Part shown: positions 1-11,363 of the stretch, piece by piece
Layout of the letters: each line of letters opens with the position of its first letter
Numbering within the stretch: the stretch's first letter is position 1
From: Buxus sempervirens
Lineage: Eukaryota > Streptophyta > Magnoliopsida > Buxales > Buxaceae
Length of the DNA: 64,000 nucleotides
Direction of reading: 5' to 3'
Assembly: GCA_947561395.2 (NCBI GenBank)
Contig: OX387192.1
Coordinates: forward strand, 12,002,221-12,066,220
Translations under genes and position numbers: made by a program
The notes under the pieces: generated by a model
Told to the model about the DNA's origin: nothing
The model's input: the letters and a program-made list of their open reading frames with translations, nothing else
Database searches by the model: none

Positions 1-560
1 CCCGTATTATTTATCTTTTATTATTATCGATATATTCTACATGATTTTCATCAAAAAGTAATAATAAATAAAAGAACGAAAATAATAAAATTTATACCCA
101 AACACCTATATCCATTTGTTTTGGGCATGAATGACCAGCACAAGAGGAAACTTAAACTATAGATATGGTGAGTTATTATGACAACAGTAACACAAATAGT
201 TTGTCCGGTCAAAATATTTTGGTGAAGTATGAAATTTTAAAGTTTAAGATTTCTCACAAGTACCAATGAAATATACATGTGACAGACAAGTGATAATTGT
301 TGCTATGCTTTTTATATTCAAAAAAAAATTGCAATTTGTAGACTGGAAATATTTAGAAAATAGAATACCAATTTAGAGCAAGCATCTACATCTAACATGA
401 AATGATTGATGTTTACTGAATGGAATGCCCATGTTATATTACGCATCCACATTTGAAAATGGAAATAATTGAAGGAACAACTTAAAAAAAATAACACTAA
501 TCACAACAGTAATATTTTATGGCCATCAACATCTAAAAATGGAAAATTGAAAGTCCTTAC
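1..560. other. AT-rich intron of NTH1, no gene seen
   Basis: This stretch follows the splice donor of the 561-679 exon on the minus strand, so it should be the next NTH1 intron. It is AT-rich. I find no coding similarity to the rest of NTH1 (the HhH-GPD core should come next) and no recognisable transposon in it. Confidence 0.5.
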
Positions 561-679
561 CTTTGCAGGTAGAAAACTGCCAGCTTTCTCACACCCCATA
601 GAATCTACTGGGGCACCTTCAGAAGACCTCATTTTACAAATACCTTCAAGGACATCTTTCCATTTAGCAGGTGATTTCA
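561..679 (-). CDS. NTH1: NTH1 exon: endonuclease III homologue (DNA glycosylase/AP lyase), segment before the catalytic core
   Basis: NTH1 is a bifunctional base-excision-repair enzyme. It removes oxidised pyrimidines and cuts the abasic site through an HhH-GPD fold with a [4Fe-4S] cluster. The 119-nt exon gives 40 residues when the G left by the previous exon is added. It contains [17 protein letters not shown] and [16 protein letters not shown], which I recognise as the conserved block just before the helix-hairpin-helix core of plant NTH1 proteins. The acceptor is TTTGACACAG, after a pyrimidine-rich stretch. The donor is AAG|GTAAGG at 556-560, and the exon ends in phase 0. Its 5' phase (1) fits the two exons at 27684-27749 and 44323-44386. 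A LINE ends only about 100 bp upstream of the acceptor. The frame is also open 5' of the acceptor to an ATG at 746, so a longer exon cannot be excluded. The catalytic Lys and Asp exons lie beyond position 1. Confidence 0.85.
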
Positions 680-975
680 CTGTGTCAAATGAAAATAATG
701 ATTTAGATATCCTCTTAGAAGTTAGACTAGGAGATTGCTCATACATACATAATTAACCATGAAATCCAGAGCCAATTATATTTTTTTGATCAGTAATAGT
801 AGGAATTATATAAATAGTAGAAATAAAGAACATGTACACAAAAGGTGTACAGCAAAAAAGGAAAGAAAAGAAAAGACATAGCTTCCACAACATCATAAAA
901 TCCTTGAACGACACTACTTCCTGAAAATTCAGATCTTGGCAGGATTCCTTGGAAGATGACCAAAACAAAAACATC

Positions 976-1521
976 TTAGAACAGACTCAAATATCCTTGG
1001 ATAGATCTTGTTTTGTTGTCAAAGATTCTCCTGTTCCTCTCTTTCCATAATGTCCAGAATATTGCTGCTAGAGTCAAACTCCACATCACTTGCAATCTAG
1101 ATGATCCTCTTTCATTATTCCAGGAACTGAGTGCTTGCTTTACATCTTGAGGTTGAGCCCAACTTACTCCAAATCTTGATAGGAACGCATTCCAAGTCTC
1201 ATGTGCCACCGTACGATGCAACAGAAGGTGGTTCACTGTTTCTACATGAGATCTACATAAGGCGCATCTACTAGGAAGTTGCCATCCTCTTTTCATAAGG
1301 TTATCCACTGTTAGGATCTTCCCTGCTGCTATTGTCCACATGAAAAAACCTATTTTTGATGGTATGAGAGGCTGCCAAATCATATTTGATAAGTTAAAAC
1401 GCCAACCTTGCCCACATAAATGTAAGTAGAGACTCTTGACTAAAAAATCTCCAGCTTTTCCCCATCTCCACTTCATACAATCCAAGCCACTTCCCGGTGT
1501 TTGTCCATTAATCCTCTCCAA
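976..1521 (-). pseudogene. LINE A ORF2 C-terminus: zinc-binding RT-associated domain (zf-RVT)
   Basis: An open frame of 181 residues with the hallmark zf-RVT pattern of plant LINE ORF2: WQPLIPSKIGFFMWTIAAGK, then CALCRSHVETVNHLLLH, and later WTLWKERNRRIFDNK. The Cys-x2-Cys plus His-x-His-type spacing is visible. No RNase H domain follows. LINE B (11364-11629) and LINE I (60798-61355) carry close relatives of this domain, so these three belong to one lineage. Confidence 0.8.
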
Positions 1522-1717
1522 TAGGCAGCCAAGGGACTCAAGCTCCCAATCAAATTAGGCTCTTCTAAAATGCATGTTCCATGAGGCCCCTCCTCCTCCT
1601 TAGGAACACAAATCAGCAATATATGCTTGAGAAGATGAGGAAATTGTAAACAAATCTGGAAACTCCTCCTTTAGGGTAGACTTGCCACACCACAGGTCTT
1701 CCCAAAATTTGATCTGG

Positions 1718-3747
1718 TCACCTCATCCCAATTGAAGCCTCAACCTCGGGAGAAGAACATGGTGGAGACTGGAGATTACAAATTGGCCTCCATAGGCTAC
1801 AACCTTTGTTACCATTCACTGAAGTTGGCAACCAAGAGGCTTGATTGTAGCTATATTTTCTAGTTATCAGATTTCTCCATAAACTTGATGCTTCACTTCC
1901 AAACCTCCAACACCATTTTGCTAACAAAGCCACATTGAAGAGTTGCAAATTTCTGATGCCCAAGCCTCCTCCACTTCTAGGTCTACATACCTCTTTCCAA
2001 TTGACAAGATGATACTTTTTAGATTCATCCCAACCTGCTCATAAGAAATCCCTTTGAATTTTTCCAAATCTTTCAATAGGTTGGGAGATTTGATAGAGCA
2101 CTTTTAATGAGGACAATCTTTCCACCTTCTGACAGGAAATTGCCTTTCCACCCCGCTAGCTTCCTCTTCATCCGAGCCACCACCGGTTCCTACACTATCG
2201 TAGCCTTAAACGAGCACCAATTGGGACTCCTAAATATGAAGTTGGAAGAGTGCCTAACCAACATCCCAGAATTCCACACAACTTCGCTGCTATATCATTA
2301 TCTCCCACATTGAACAACTTGCTTTTTAGCAAGTTTATTCTTAATCCCGAACAGCTTCAAAGCATGTCAAAAGAACTCCAATAATGAGGATCTGAGATGC
2401 TTGGGCTTTGCAGAAAATCACTGCATCATCTGCAAACAAGAAGTGTGAAATCTTTAGGTTCCCACCATCAAAACATACACCTTCCAACAGCCCCCAAGTC
2501 ACTTGCTTTCCTCACTAACCGACTAAACGCCTCCATTACGATTAAGAATAGTAGTGGGGAGAGAGGGTCCCCTTTTCTCAAACCTCTTGAGGATAGAAAA
2601 TGACCTACCACCACCCCATTGACTGGAACTGAAAAAGAAAAGAAACTGAGGATAAACGAACTTTCATCCAATTACACCACTTGGCACCAAAACCCATCCG
2701 CCGAAGGAGCTACCCCAAGAAGCTCCAATTGACATGGCCATACGCTTTTTCAATATCCAACTTGCACATTACCTTATCTTCACCCCCTCGTTGGATAGAG
2801 TCTAGACATTTAGTTTCTATCATGATTGCATCAAGAATTTGCCTCCCTCCCACAAACGCCTTTTGAGTAGTTGATATAATCACTAGAAGGACCTTATGCA
2901 ATCTTTTTGAGAGCACTTTAGAGATTATCTTATAAAAACTTCCCACCAAACTAATTGGACATCAAGGATGCCGCACCCTCCTTATTTGGGATAAGAGAAA
3001 TAAATGTGGCGTTTAAACTTTTTTCAAGGATGGCTGAATTGAAAAACTCATCAGCTGCCTTCACAAAATCCTCAGTGCATGTCCAACACTTCTTATAAAA
3101 GGCAAGAATAAACCCATCCGGCCCGCGAGCTTTATCCCCTTCCAATTCATGTAGCGATTCTAAAACTTCTCCTTCCTCTAATTGACCTTCCAACATATCC
3201 TTTTGCGCATCTGATATAGAGTCAAACTCCATCCTGTCTAAAAAAGGCCTCACCTCTTCTTTCTCCTCAAAAAGATCTTTATAAAAATCTACAGTTGCCT
3301 CCTTAATCTCCTCTTCTTCAAGAAGAAAATAATGCTCCACTTCTAAATGGTCAATGAAATTATTCCTCCCTTGTGCCGAGGCCATCTTATGAAAAACGCT
3401 CGTGTTCTTATCTCCCAACTTCAGCCATGTTGCTCTTGACTTTGCCTCAAACTTATCTCTAGCATTTCCGCCGTTTTCTTGTACTTCATTTTCAGCTTTT
3501 CCTTTTAAACCAAATCGTTAACTAACATTCCACCTTCTTCCTCCAATTTCTCTAATTCTTTTAGTCTAGCAAAAATGCCATCTAATTTGAGAATCACTTT
3601 CCCGAATACTTCTCTATTCCACCTTATTATCTTGAATTTCAATTCTTGCAGCTTCCTTGCAAACACATAGGAATATATACCATGGAAATCCATTTCCTTC
3701 CACCATTCCCCAACTAAATTCATAAATGACCTGTCTTCAAGCCACAT
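1718..3747 (-). pseudogene. LINE A ORF2 reverse-transcriptase region, broken into several frames
   Basis: Read on the minus strand, the frames follow the normal ORF2 order. First comes the linker (3747-3505). Next is GDKNTSVFHKMASAQGRNNF and GDKARGPDG (3418-2951), the usual start of the LINE RT. Then come IISKVLSKRL and KLDIEKAYGHVNW (2949-2710), [19 protein letters not shown] (2671-2468), and the NLQLFNVALLAKWCWRFGSE block (1963-1718) before the zinc-binding domain. Several frameshifts and stops separate these pieces, so no RT would be made. The FADD catalytic motif is not in any long open frame here. Confidence 0.75.
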
Positions 3748-3795
3748 GTTCTCAAACGTAAATGGGGAGGCGTTCCCCCCCCCCCCCCCCCCCCC

Positions 3796-4190
3796 CTAAG
3801 CCCTTGCCTCTGCCAACTCCTTCCACACTTTCCAAGATTTAGATGTATCATTTGGCCCATAAACCCCTGAAATTAGTACCATATCAGTTCTTGCTGCCTG
3901 TTCAGGAGTACTGAAACGACATACTGTCCCATCCAACCCCGTGCCTTCAGAAATTTGAGACTCATCCAAGCTAATATGACACCTCCAGATGCTCCATGAG
4001 ATGGCAAAAGAACCCAATCTGCCATGCTGCAGTCCCAAACCCCCAACTTTACTCTGTCTAAACTGCCCAGTTTTGACTCCTGGAGAATAATCACATCAGG
4101 ATCCCACTGTCCAATGCTTATCTTCACCCCCGCCCTCTTTTCTGGAGCATTTAGCCCTCTCAGATTCCCTGATGAATTTTTTACAATCAT
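3796..4190 (-). pseudogene. LINE A ORF2 N-terminus: AP-endonuclease (EEP) fragment
   Basis: The frame 4190-3873 reads NLRGLNAPEKRAGVK, then DVIILQESKLGSLDRVK and GASGGVILAW. These are the N-terminal blocks of the exonuclease-endonuclease-phosphatase domain that nicks target DNA for LINE insertion. The overlapping frame 4038-3796 carries on with VLISGVYGPND, so at least one frameshift lies between them. The fragment stops at the long C run at 3775-3797. Confidence 0.75.
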
Positions 4191-4319
4191 AATAACTTTC
4201 CTTTACCATACCTTATATCTTCTTGCAGCCTTCGATGTATCCTTCTGTTTACCTCTCTCCATTAATGACCAAGACAATTTATTCAGTTCCCTCTCTGTTT
4301 TTCTACTAGGATCCTTTCC

Positions 4320-4973
4320 CTAAACTCTGCCATGCTCGATCGCTGTAAACAGCGCCTGTGCCTCACTTTCACAGCCTTCAAATGAGACCCCAAGTGCTTT
4401 ACTAAGTTTCATTATGTTCTCCAAGACCCATGTAGACACCTCCACAGAAGAACGGGATGGGGAAGGAGTGAATTTAGCCAAGCTTTCTTCCAACGACACC
4501 ATCACTAACTTCTTCGATGGTGGGGTTTCAACTCTGACCACACTAAGGGAATAATGAAAGGAAGAAGGCAGCTCGCTTTCAGGATCAAAACAATTACAGC
4601 CCTCCATATCTTTACTTATCTTTGGCCCCTGCACCTCGATCACAGACCCCTCATGTACCTTTTGAAATGCAGTTCCACTTGTCTTCTCTACTCCATCTCC
4701 CAAAGTGCTATCATAATTTGACAGCACACCTGTCACCTGATCAGTACCCTTCTTCCACCTTTCAAATAGTTCTAGACAATGATCAACCTCCATCTGTTTG
4801 CTGGCCTCTGACCCCTGCGTCTCATACGAAGACTCTTCAAGAGCCTTATGAAAATCAGTTCCACTCAATAACTTTGCACCACCTACGACTTCATTACTGA
4901 ACTTTGACAGAGAATCATTCTCCTTATCAATGGCATCACTCTTCATGAACGAAGCAATCTCCAACTCCTTCAC
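4320..4973 (-). pseudogene. LINE A ORF1, C-terminal part
   Basis: A 217-residue open frame lies directly 5' of the endonuclease region, where LINE ORF1 is expected. It is acidic and Ser/Thr-rich, with no zinc knuckle visible, and I do not recognise its sequence as a known domain. The assignment rests on position. The 5' part of the same ORF1 is probably the frame at 5828-6172, with the nested LINE (5003-5838) between the two. Confidence 0.5.
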
Positions 4974-5002
4974 AGTCCCCTCAATAATTTTTTCTACATC
5001 TT

Positions 5003-5838
5003 CTTTGTTTTTTTTTTTTTTTTTTTTTTATAATTGATGAAATTTCATTTAAAGAGGGAAGGGAGGAAATACAAACAGAAGAAAAGAAAACAAAAGGAGC
5101 CACACAATCCAAAAGGCCCCCAAGAGAACTAATACAAACTAACTCTCCATACAATAAAACATCTCTCCAAAGACCAGAGAATTACTAGTCGCTCCAGCCT
5201 TAACTAATCTGTCTACAACATCATTGGCGGCTCTTAGTACATGTTTGAATGAGACGTTCAAACACCGCACCAAAGAGCGAGTTACTCTTATCAGCTCCAA
5301 ATATCTCCATGGACAAAAATCCTCTCTAATCATCCATCCCAATATATTGGCGGCGTCCCCCTCAATTATAACCCCCTGAAGCCCCATAGTATGAATATAG
5401 CGAATCCCTGTGATAAGTGCCAATAACTCACCCCGAGTAGAATCCGCTACACCTATAGGGCCACGATAAGTAGAAATGACTTGACCTAGGTGGTCTCTAA
5501 AAACTCCTCCAACACCTACTAATCCAAGATTACCCAAAGAACATCCATCGAAATTCAACTTAATAAACCCTTCAAAAGGTGGTAACCAAACACAAGTAGG
5601 TGCGAACACTACTGGGGAAGAAAAACAAACTATAGCCTAACTCCTCATCGTATCATTACCGAAAATACCATGAAACTCAAGGTACCTGTTAGCCCATAAT
5701 ACAACTGATAGTTTCATAGCTTCAATTACTGACCATCTAGGGGACTTTTTATCCTAAAAAATTCTGCTATTTCGCTCCTTCCAAATGAACCTTAATCTTG
5801 CATTAAACAGTAATTTGTACAGAATCTTTAAACAGTAA
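5003..5838 (-). mobile_element. LINE A2: 5'-truncated LINE nested in LINE A
   Basis: A 22-nt T run at 5008-5029 marks the A tail of a minus-strand insertion. Matching sequence around TTTTTCTACATCTT (4988-5002) and TTTTTTACATCTT (about 5840-5852) is an imperfect target duplication. The copy carries only the last part of ORF2, an RNase H domain, followed by its 3' untranslated region. It therefore belongs to the RNase H-bearing lineage also seen at 37253-40001 and 50057-58631, unlike its host LINE A. Confidence 0.8.
5139..5609 (-). pseudogene. LINE A2 RNase H domain
   Basis: A 156-residue open frame with the plant LINE RNase H pattern. It has KLNFDGCSLGNLGLVGVGGV (first catalytic Asp), STRGELLALITGIRYIH (catalytic Glu), VIIEGDAANIL (second Asp) and HVLRAANDVVDRLVKAGA (C-terminal motif). 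All usual acidic positions appear present, but the domain is cut off from any RT and is 5'-truncated. Confidence 0.8.
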
Positions 5839-6172
5839 TTTTTTTACATCTTGCCATTGCAACATCCACCAGTTGTTCAACTCCAATAGAGCTCGCCAAT
5901 GGGAAGGGATTTAATTGATACTCACATGCTTCTTGTACAGCCCCAGAAGGCTTATCATGTCCACCAGAAAGATAGGAGAGCAGATGAGGCGAAGCCTCAA
6001 CCGCTAAGATAGGCACTTTATCTAATGTCGGCCCAGGCCCAAGCCCATTATATAACTCCCTAGCCTTACGAACTTGTGCTGCCCCATCACCAGCACCATT
6101 TGAATTGGATCCACATCGAACCACATCTACATAACTTCCACCTGGTCGAGACACCCTCCCACCTTCCTCCAT
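5828..6172 (-). pseudogene. LINE A ORF1, N-terminal remnant
   Basis: A 114-residue frame starts MEEGGRVSRPGGSYVDVV and lies 5' of the nested LINE A2. Its position, at the start of LINE A and ahead of the second ORF1 piece at 4320-4973, suggests ORF1. A leader of about 280 bp separates it from the possible 5' end of the element. No domain is recognised. Confidence 0.4.
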
Positions 6173-6458
6173 CCTTCATCGCCCACTTCCATCCTCTCCA
6201 GCCAAGATGATGCTTGCTGGATGGCTGCATATCTTGGAACCAGAAGAAAGATAGGAGAGATTGGTGAAAGGACCCTCAGCAAATAAACCACCTAAGACCT
6301 AAGATCGAAGCTTCCTTCTTGCTTTCCAGAATGCTCACAGTACCGCAATCCACCCGCTTCATAAAAAATGGGCTACCACCTTTGCCTCTGCTTGTGATCG
6401 CTGCTAAGCTAGATGGGAGAACATCAATGGACTTCTTCAACTATAATCTGGAGCCAAT

Positions 6459-8350
6459 AATTTGATAGATCAACCCTAGGAAACCTCTTATAAATATACC
6501 AATTGAGATCCTATGGAGCTTCTATCTGCATTTTTATTTTGAGCATCATAGGATCATGACATGTATATAAAAAATCCAAACATGAGAACCTTGAAAAGTT
6601 TAACAGCAAATTTTTTAAGAACACTTGGCAAAATCCTATAGAAAGCTTCAAATAAAAGTGTAGGTAGATCATAGATGTGAACCTGAAATATACAGTCATT
6701 GGGATAGTTACAACAATTGGATTATGGATTCTTATGACTGTCTGCCATGCCTTTCATGGCCATGCAATTGAACAATATAGGTCCAATGGCATGTGAATAA
6801 TGGACCTGAAAAAGAATGGAACAAGAATTTCCTCTGGCTCATGATGATAAAAAATTCCACCAAGTCAGTTCCTGAACACACCAGGAATTGTCTATTAGAC
6901 AGGTCATAAGGGACCAAATGAATAAACACAAGAAAACATGTTCCCTCTTTGTCCCTGAGATGTCATATACGAAGTCTAACATCTCAACCTCAGATATGAG
7001 CGCAAGACTAAAACAACCATCCTCTAGCCAACCTTCAATCTTCAATCTTGGGTATATTCCATCACTCTCCATCTCCATGTCTTTTCTATTCTATGCAGTA
7101 CATAGAAGACTAGGAAATCACTATTCTTCAGGAAAATGTCTTTTCTTTCAGCTCCTGTGACTACTTCAAAATTAGTTTCTTACCTCATGCTAGAGGTTTT
7201 CAAAGCCATGTCTAACAACGTTTCTCTCGTAACCGCAGGTCAATTTCATTCATGCCAGCTGAAATGTCTTAAAGATTATTAAGTGGCATGCTCCACCTCC
7301 ATAGCAATGAAAATTTTGATGGATCCGTGGCTTCCCATGCAGAAAGAAATGGTATAGAAGCTGCTCTAAAGATATAACCATGCAGGTTTCAAGCCAGTTT
7401 AATTTATCTTAATGGAGCAGCGTGGTCCAACAGCAAAGGAAAAACTGAGCTTTAACAGCTATGTATTCAACATGTCAAAACAGTGGATGGAAGGAGAATC
7501 TAAATTGTCCAAGGATATATTTGACCAAAGCGTATCAACTATGCAGTGTACCCAACAAATCACTGAGGACATCTGCTTCACACATCATCAGATCACTTAC
7601 AGCCAGAGAGAAGCCAACCAAACAACCAACCACTTATCTAACTTGGGTCTTCATCAGACATGGCAAGCATGGAACTCATCAATCACTTCAGGAGATGGTG
7701 CATGATTACTCAATTAGACGATCTACTGTGTCATTCAACGAGGTTAGTTCAGTGTATGAGATCCTACAAGTGTATCTTACCAGAAGACTGAACCAGATCC
7801 CAAAACCCCTGCATGTCTGTCTTTGCTTTTTTTAAAGACTCTTATGGCATGAGGCAATGCGTTGGACCTTGTCTTGGAGCAAAACATAAACTTCAAAGCA
7901 TGAGGTGTGAGCCTAACAAAGGGCCTTTCTAATATATGAATAATTAACAGAATATATGAGGAATTAGTATAATCATTTAAATCATCTTTATAGGCCATTG
8001 ATCAGTGAAGATAGACTACCCAAACACTAAAGTATGATCTGCCATGCTAGACGCATTAGAAAATAAGCATAAACCGAATTATATAGTGTGCATAATTTAT
8101 AATATAAACAGAAAATTGACAAGATAATCACACAATAGTATAGTGGCACATGAGTGGATTGTAAAAATAAAAATACAAACAAACTTCGAATTCTAAAATT
8201 AATTTAAAGGATGTGAAAGTTGGATTCATTACTTGAGCATCTTAATGGGTGATCATTAACTCTTCAATACCTAATGATAGGTATTGATCTCCTAATTCCT
8301 GACGCCAGTAATCTTGTATATCTTCGATGTCACATTTTCGAAAGCTGTAT
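6459..8350. other. NTH1 intron sequence, nothing recognised
   Basis: AT-rich sequence between LINE A and a LINE fragment. Several short frames exist (such as 6839-7078 minus and 7412-7835 plus), but none resembles a known protein or has paired splice sites in frame. A stretch at 7185-7265 minus has an acceptor-like and a donor-like end, but it contains stops in all three frames. Confidence 0.5.
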
Positions 8351-8357
8351 ATCCAAC

Positions 8358-8700
8358 CACCTTTGGAAAGCTAAATTCCCCCTCAAGGTGAAGAAATTTT
8401 CATGAATTGCTTTTTTGAATAAGATCAATACCTTAGAAATTCTTTAGCATCGTAGGAAAACCTGGGCCATTTCACCACATGTTTCTACACTTCGTATGAG
8501 GGCTGGGGAGTCAGTGGACCACTTGCTGGTGCATTGTGACTTCGCTGGTTTTGTATGGACGAGATTGTTGTATATGTCAGGAGTACAGTGGGAAGTCTTT
8601 GTAAATTAACTGAATAGTAGTGTTTTCCACATATGTCTATAAAAGAGGGAGAAGGCTTTACTTGGGGGTATTCATTGCTACTATTTGGTTAGTGTGGCTG
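8358..8700 (+). mobile_element. LINE fragment K (zinc-binding domain only)
   Basis: The plus strand reads, with stops, LWKAKFPLKVKKFS, then FLNKINTLEIL and MRAGESVDHLLVHCDFAGFV. This is the zinc-binding RT-associated region of a plant LINE ORF2. No A tail or target duplication was found. It is a short, old fragment just outside the left end of the hAT element. Confidence 0.65.
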
Positions 8701-9505
8701 AACTGAACTCGACGTATCTTTGAGACTATTCATATCAAAAGAATAGTACTAAATATCATATCGTATTGCACGTATTATGTGATACACAATGTTTTGTTAA
8801 TTTGATAATTGACTGTATCATGAGATACAGTTGATACGCTACAGTATATCAATTGTATCACTCGATGCAGCTCATAACTTGCAAAAAACAAATAGAAGAG
8901 GTGATCAGAAGATTGATTACCTCTCCCAAACCAAAACCCCTTTCAAAAACCTCACACCCCATTCTTTAGCATACATTTTTGACCTAATTAGTGGAGAAAT
9001 TTCTGGAAAACAACTTCATTCCATGAATCAAAGCAAGTCACGATCGTGCACAATTTTGACAAGTATTGAAGACTTTCAATTTTTTTCATCTTGAAACATA
9101 TCTTTTTGTATTTATATATGATTTGAAAATTTTTCTATGAATCTATGAAATCCATGGATCCAAATTGCTTTTGAGAAAATAATCAAATTTTTAGATTTTG
9201 AGAAAAATGTAACAAAATATCTTCTGTTTTTTTTTTTAAAAAGCTATATAAAACTTATCAGTTTACATTAGAATTTTTTTATGCAATGTACATGGGGTTG
9301 ATCTATCACCCCCATGATTATTGCAATTTTTCATCAATAAAAATATTTTTAATAATTGTTTTTACATAATATTAGTTAAAAATATGGAAAAAAATTTTAA
9401 TTTTATTTAAATTTGATATTTGGGTATCAATTTTTTTCTTGGGAGGCTCGCATAACCGGATAATAGTCATAAGATGCTTGATATATTTTCAATTCTTTTG
9501 TAAAT

Positions 9506-9720
9506 ATGGCACCCAAAACGCAAAGAAGAGTAGCAGACATCGGTTGGCAACATGGAGAGATGTCTAAAGGAAATAGATTATGAACGAAATGCAAGTATTG
9601 CCATAAGGAGTTAAAAGAGGGTGGAATTACTAGATTGAAGCATCATCTTCCTAGTGGGAATCCTAATGTAGAGAGATGCTTCACCTGTCTTATAGAAGTT
9701 TCCAAGGCTATGGGTGAGCA
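9506..9720 (+). pseudogene. hAT 1 transposase: BED zinc finger
   Basis: The frame from ATG 9506 reads VADIGWQHGEMSKGNR, then after one stop CKYCHKELKEGGITRLKHHL. This is the BED finger that binds transposon ends in plant hAT proteins of the DUF659 group (Cys-x2-Cys and His residues visible). The frame is interrupted by a LINE fragment at 9725-9907 before the next transposase block. Confidence 0.8.
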
Positions 9721-9724
9721 TATA

Positions 9725-9907
9725 TTTTTTTTTAATCGGTAATAATAGATATCGTATATATATAAAACAAAAATAAAAGCAAGTACACAAATCGTGTACT
9801 GCTAGAGAAAGAAAATAATAAAAAGATTATAACAAGATAAACACCAGAACACCCAAAAGCCTAAAGCCCCACAATGTCGAGGAAAGAACTATAAACCAAA
9901 AACATAT
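9725..9907 (-). mobile_element. LINE N1: short 3'-end fragment
   Basis: A T run at 9725-9733 is followed by AATCGGTAATAATAG, the inverse of the LINE 3'-end motif CTATTATTACCGATT. About 170 bp of 3' untranslated sequence is present. Short matches (CATAT) on both sides may be the remains of a target duplication. It splits hAT 1 between the BED finger and the next block. Confidence 0.65.
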
Positions 9908-9954
9908 CCAGATTTGATAGAGATGGTAATGGGATTGCTGATGACCAACAAAAC

Positions 9955-11350
9955 ATGAGTTTAAGCACTGCTCTCTCAAGAAATACCTATTACGGCTACA
10001 AGGAGAAGGAAGACATTGTTATGGAGAAGGATGCTTTCATAGAGAGGTTAGGTCGGAGGACAACACAGGAGGATAGAGGAAAGAGTATTCGTGTAGATGA
10101 CAATGATACTGATGATGAGATAGAAAAGGTTATGACACAGGAGGAGAAAGAGCAGCTTGATGCAGCAATTAGAAGATCAATTGGGGATATTCACTATAGA
10201 GGGCAGAGAAGAAGCGTTGATATTGGTTTTACTCTCTGTAGAGATAGTTTTGGTGGGCACCGTGAACGTGGTTTGATGCATAGTACAAGTGTGGGAGAAG
10301 CTTTTGATAAAATGGTTGGAAAGTCCAAGAAACCAATGAAGAAGTCAAAGGGTCCTGATATAGAAGAGATAGATCCTTCAGTATATCGGAATAAGGATGC
10401 AAAACATATATGTTGAAGGATGTTTGGCATCCAAAAGCTATTAGTAGATGGTTTAGCTATGGTAATATCCCACCAAATGCTATAACCCTTAATACCGGAT
10501 GATGATTGATGAAATTGCCAGGGCTAGACTAAGAATTAAGGGTCCCACTCCATATGAGATCACAAACTCTATATTGGATATTGAGGTTGAGGAGATGCTG
10601 ACTTATATCAAATCATTCATGAAGGAGTGGGATACTTATGGTTTGACTCTCATGTGTGATGGCTGGACGAGGACTACTAGACATTTATGATCATAAACTT
10701 TTTGGTATATTATTATGGAAAAGCAATTTTCCACAAGTCAGTTAATGCTTCTGATTGAATCAAGGACCATTAATAGTTGTTCACCTTGATGGATGGGTTG
10801 CAAAGGAGATTAATGAGGAATATGTTGTACAAATTGTTACTGACAACCAATCTTCATACAAGAAATCCAACGAGTTGTTGATACAGAAAAAGAAGCATCT
10901 TTATTGGACCCCATGTGCTGCGCATTGTATCAATCTTATGTTGCATGATTTTGGTGATAAAAAGATGATGAAAAGTGTGCTTGAAAAAGCAAAAAGGTTG
11001 ACAAATTTTATTTGTAACCATAATTAGGTACTTACCCTCATGAGGGAGCACACTACAGGGGAGCTGCTTAGGTCAGGCGTCACAAGATTTACTACTAATT
11101 TTATTGCAAATAATAATACTATGTCTAAGAAGGCTGGATTGAGAAGAATGCTTTTATTAGATAAGTGGCAAGAATATTGGGCTAGCAAGAACATCATTGG
11201 AAAAAAGGTTGAAAATTTTGTTTTAAGCAACAATTTTTTGAATAATGGATGTTTGGTAGCTGTAACACATGATCCTATTATGAAAGTATTAAAGGTTATA
11301 GATAGAGAGAAACATGTCACAATGGGTTATGCATATGAAGCTATCAGAAG
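9955..11350 (+). pseudogene. hAT 1 transposase: DUF659 and RNase-H-like catalytic region
   Basis: Four consecutive frames (9955-10416, 10499-10690, 10755-11027, 11040-11350) match the plant hAT transposase. Visible blocks are RMFGIQKLLVDGL, ARLRIKGPTPYEI, YGLTLMCDGWT (the conserved Asp-Gly-Trp of DUF659), VVQIVTDNQSSYKKSNEL (a catalytic Asp block) and YWTPCAAHCINLMLHDFG (CxxH block). Several stops and frameshifts divide them, so no transposase is made. LINE B interrupts the gene at 11363. Confidence 0.8.
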
Positions 11351-11363
11351 TTATTAAGCTTAC

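Larger units (their letters stand above)
781..6450 (-). mobile_element. LINE A: degraded L1-type retrotransposon, near full length
   Basis: A minus-strand non-LTR element. Its 3' end is a short A tail (T run at 781-787) preceded by the motif CTATTACTGATC. Going 5' it holds a zinc-binding RT-associated domain, RT fragments, an AP-endonuclease fragment, ORF1 remnants and a 5' leader. The possible target duplication GAGCCAAT is at 769-776 and 6451-6458. That is only 8 bp, so the 5' limit is tentative. ORF2 is split over several frames and has a 23-nt C run at 3775-3797. A second, 5'-truncated LINE sits within it at 5003-5838. It lies in the NTH1 intron in the same orientation as the gene. Confidence 0.8.

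Noticed and set aside
7185-7265. Exon-like interval on the minus strand with acceptor- and donor-like ends
   Set aside because: All three frames contain a stop, and no NTH1 block is encoded.
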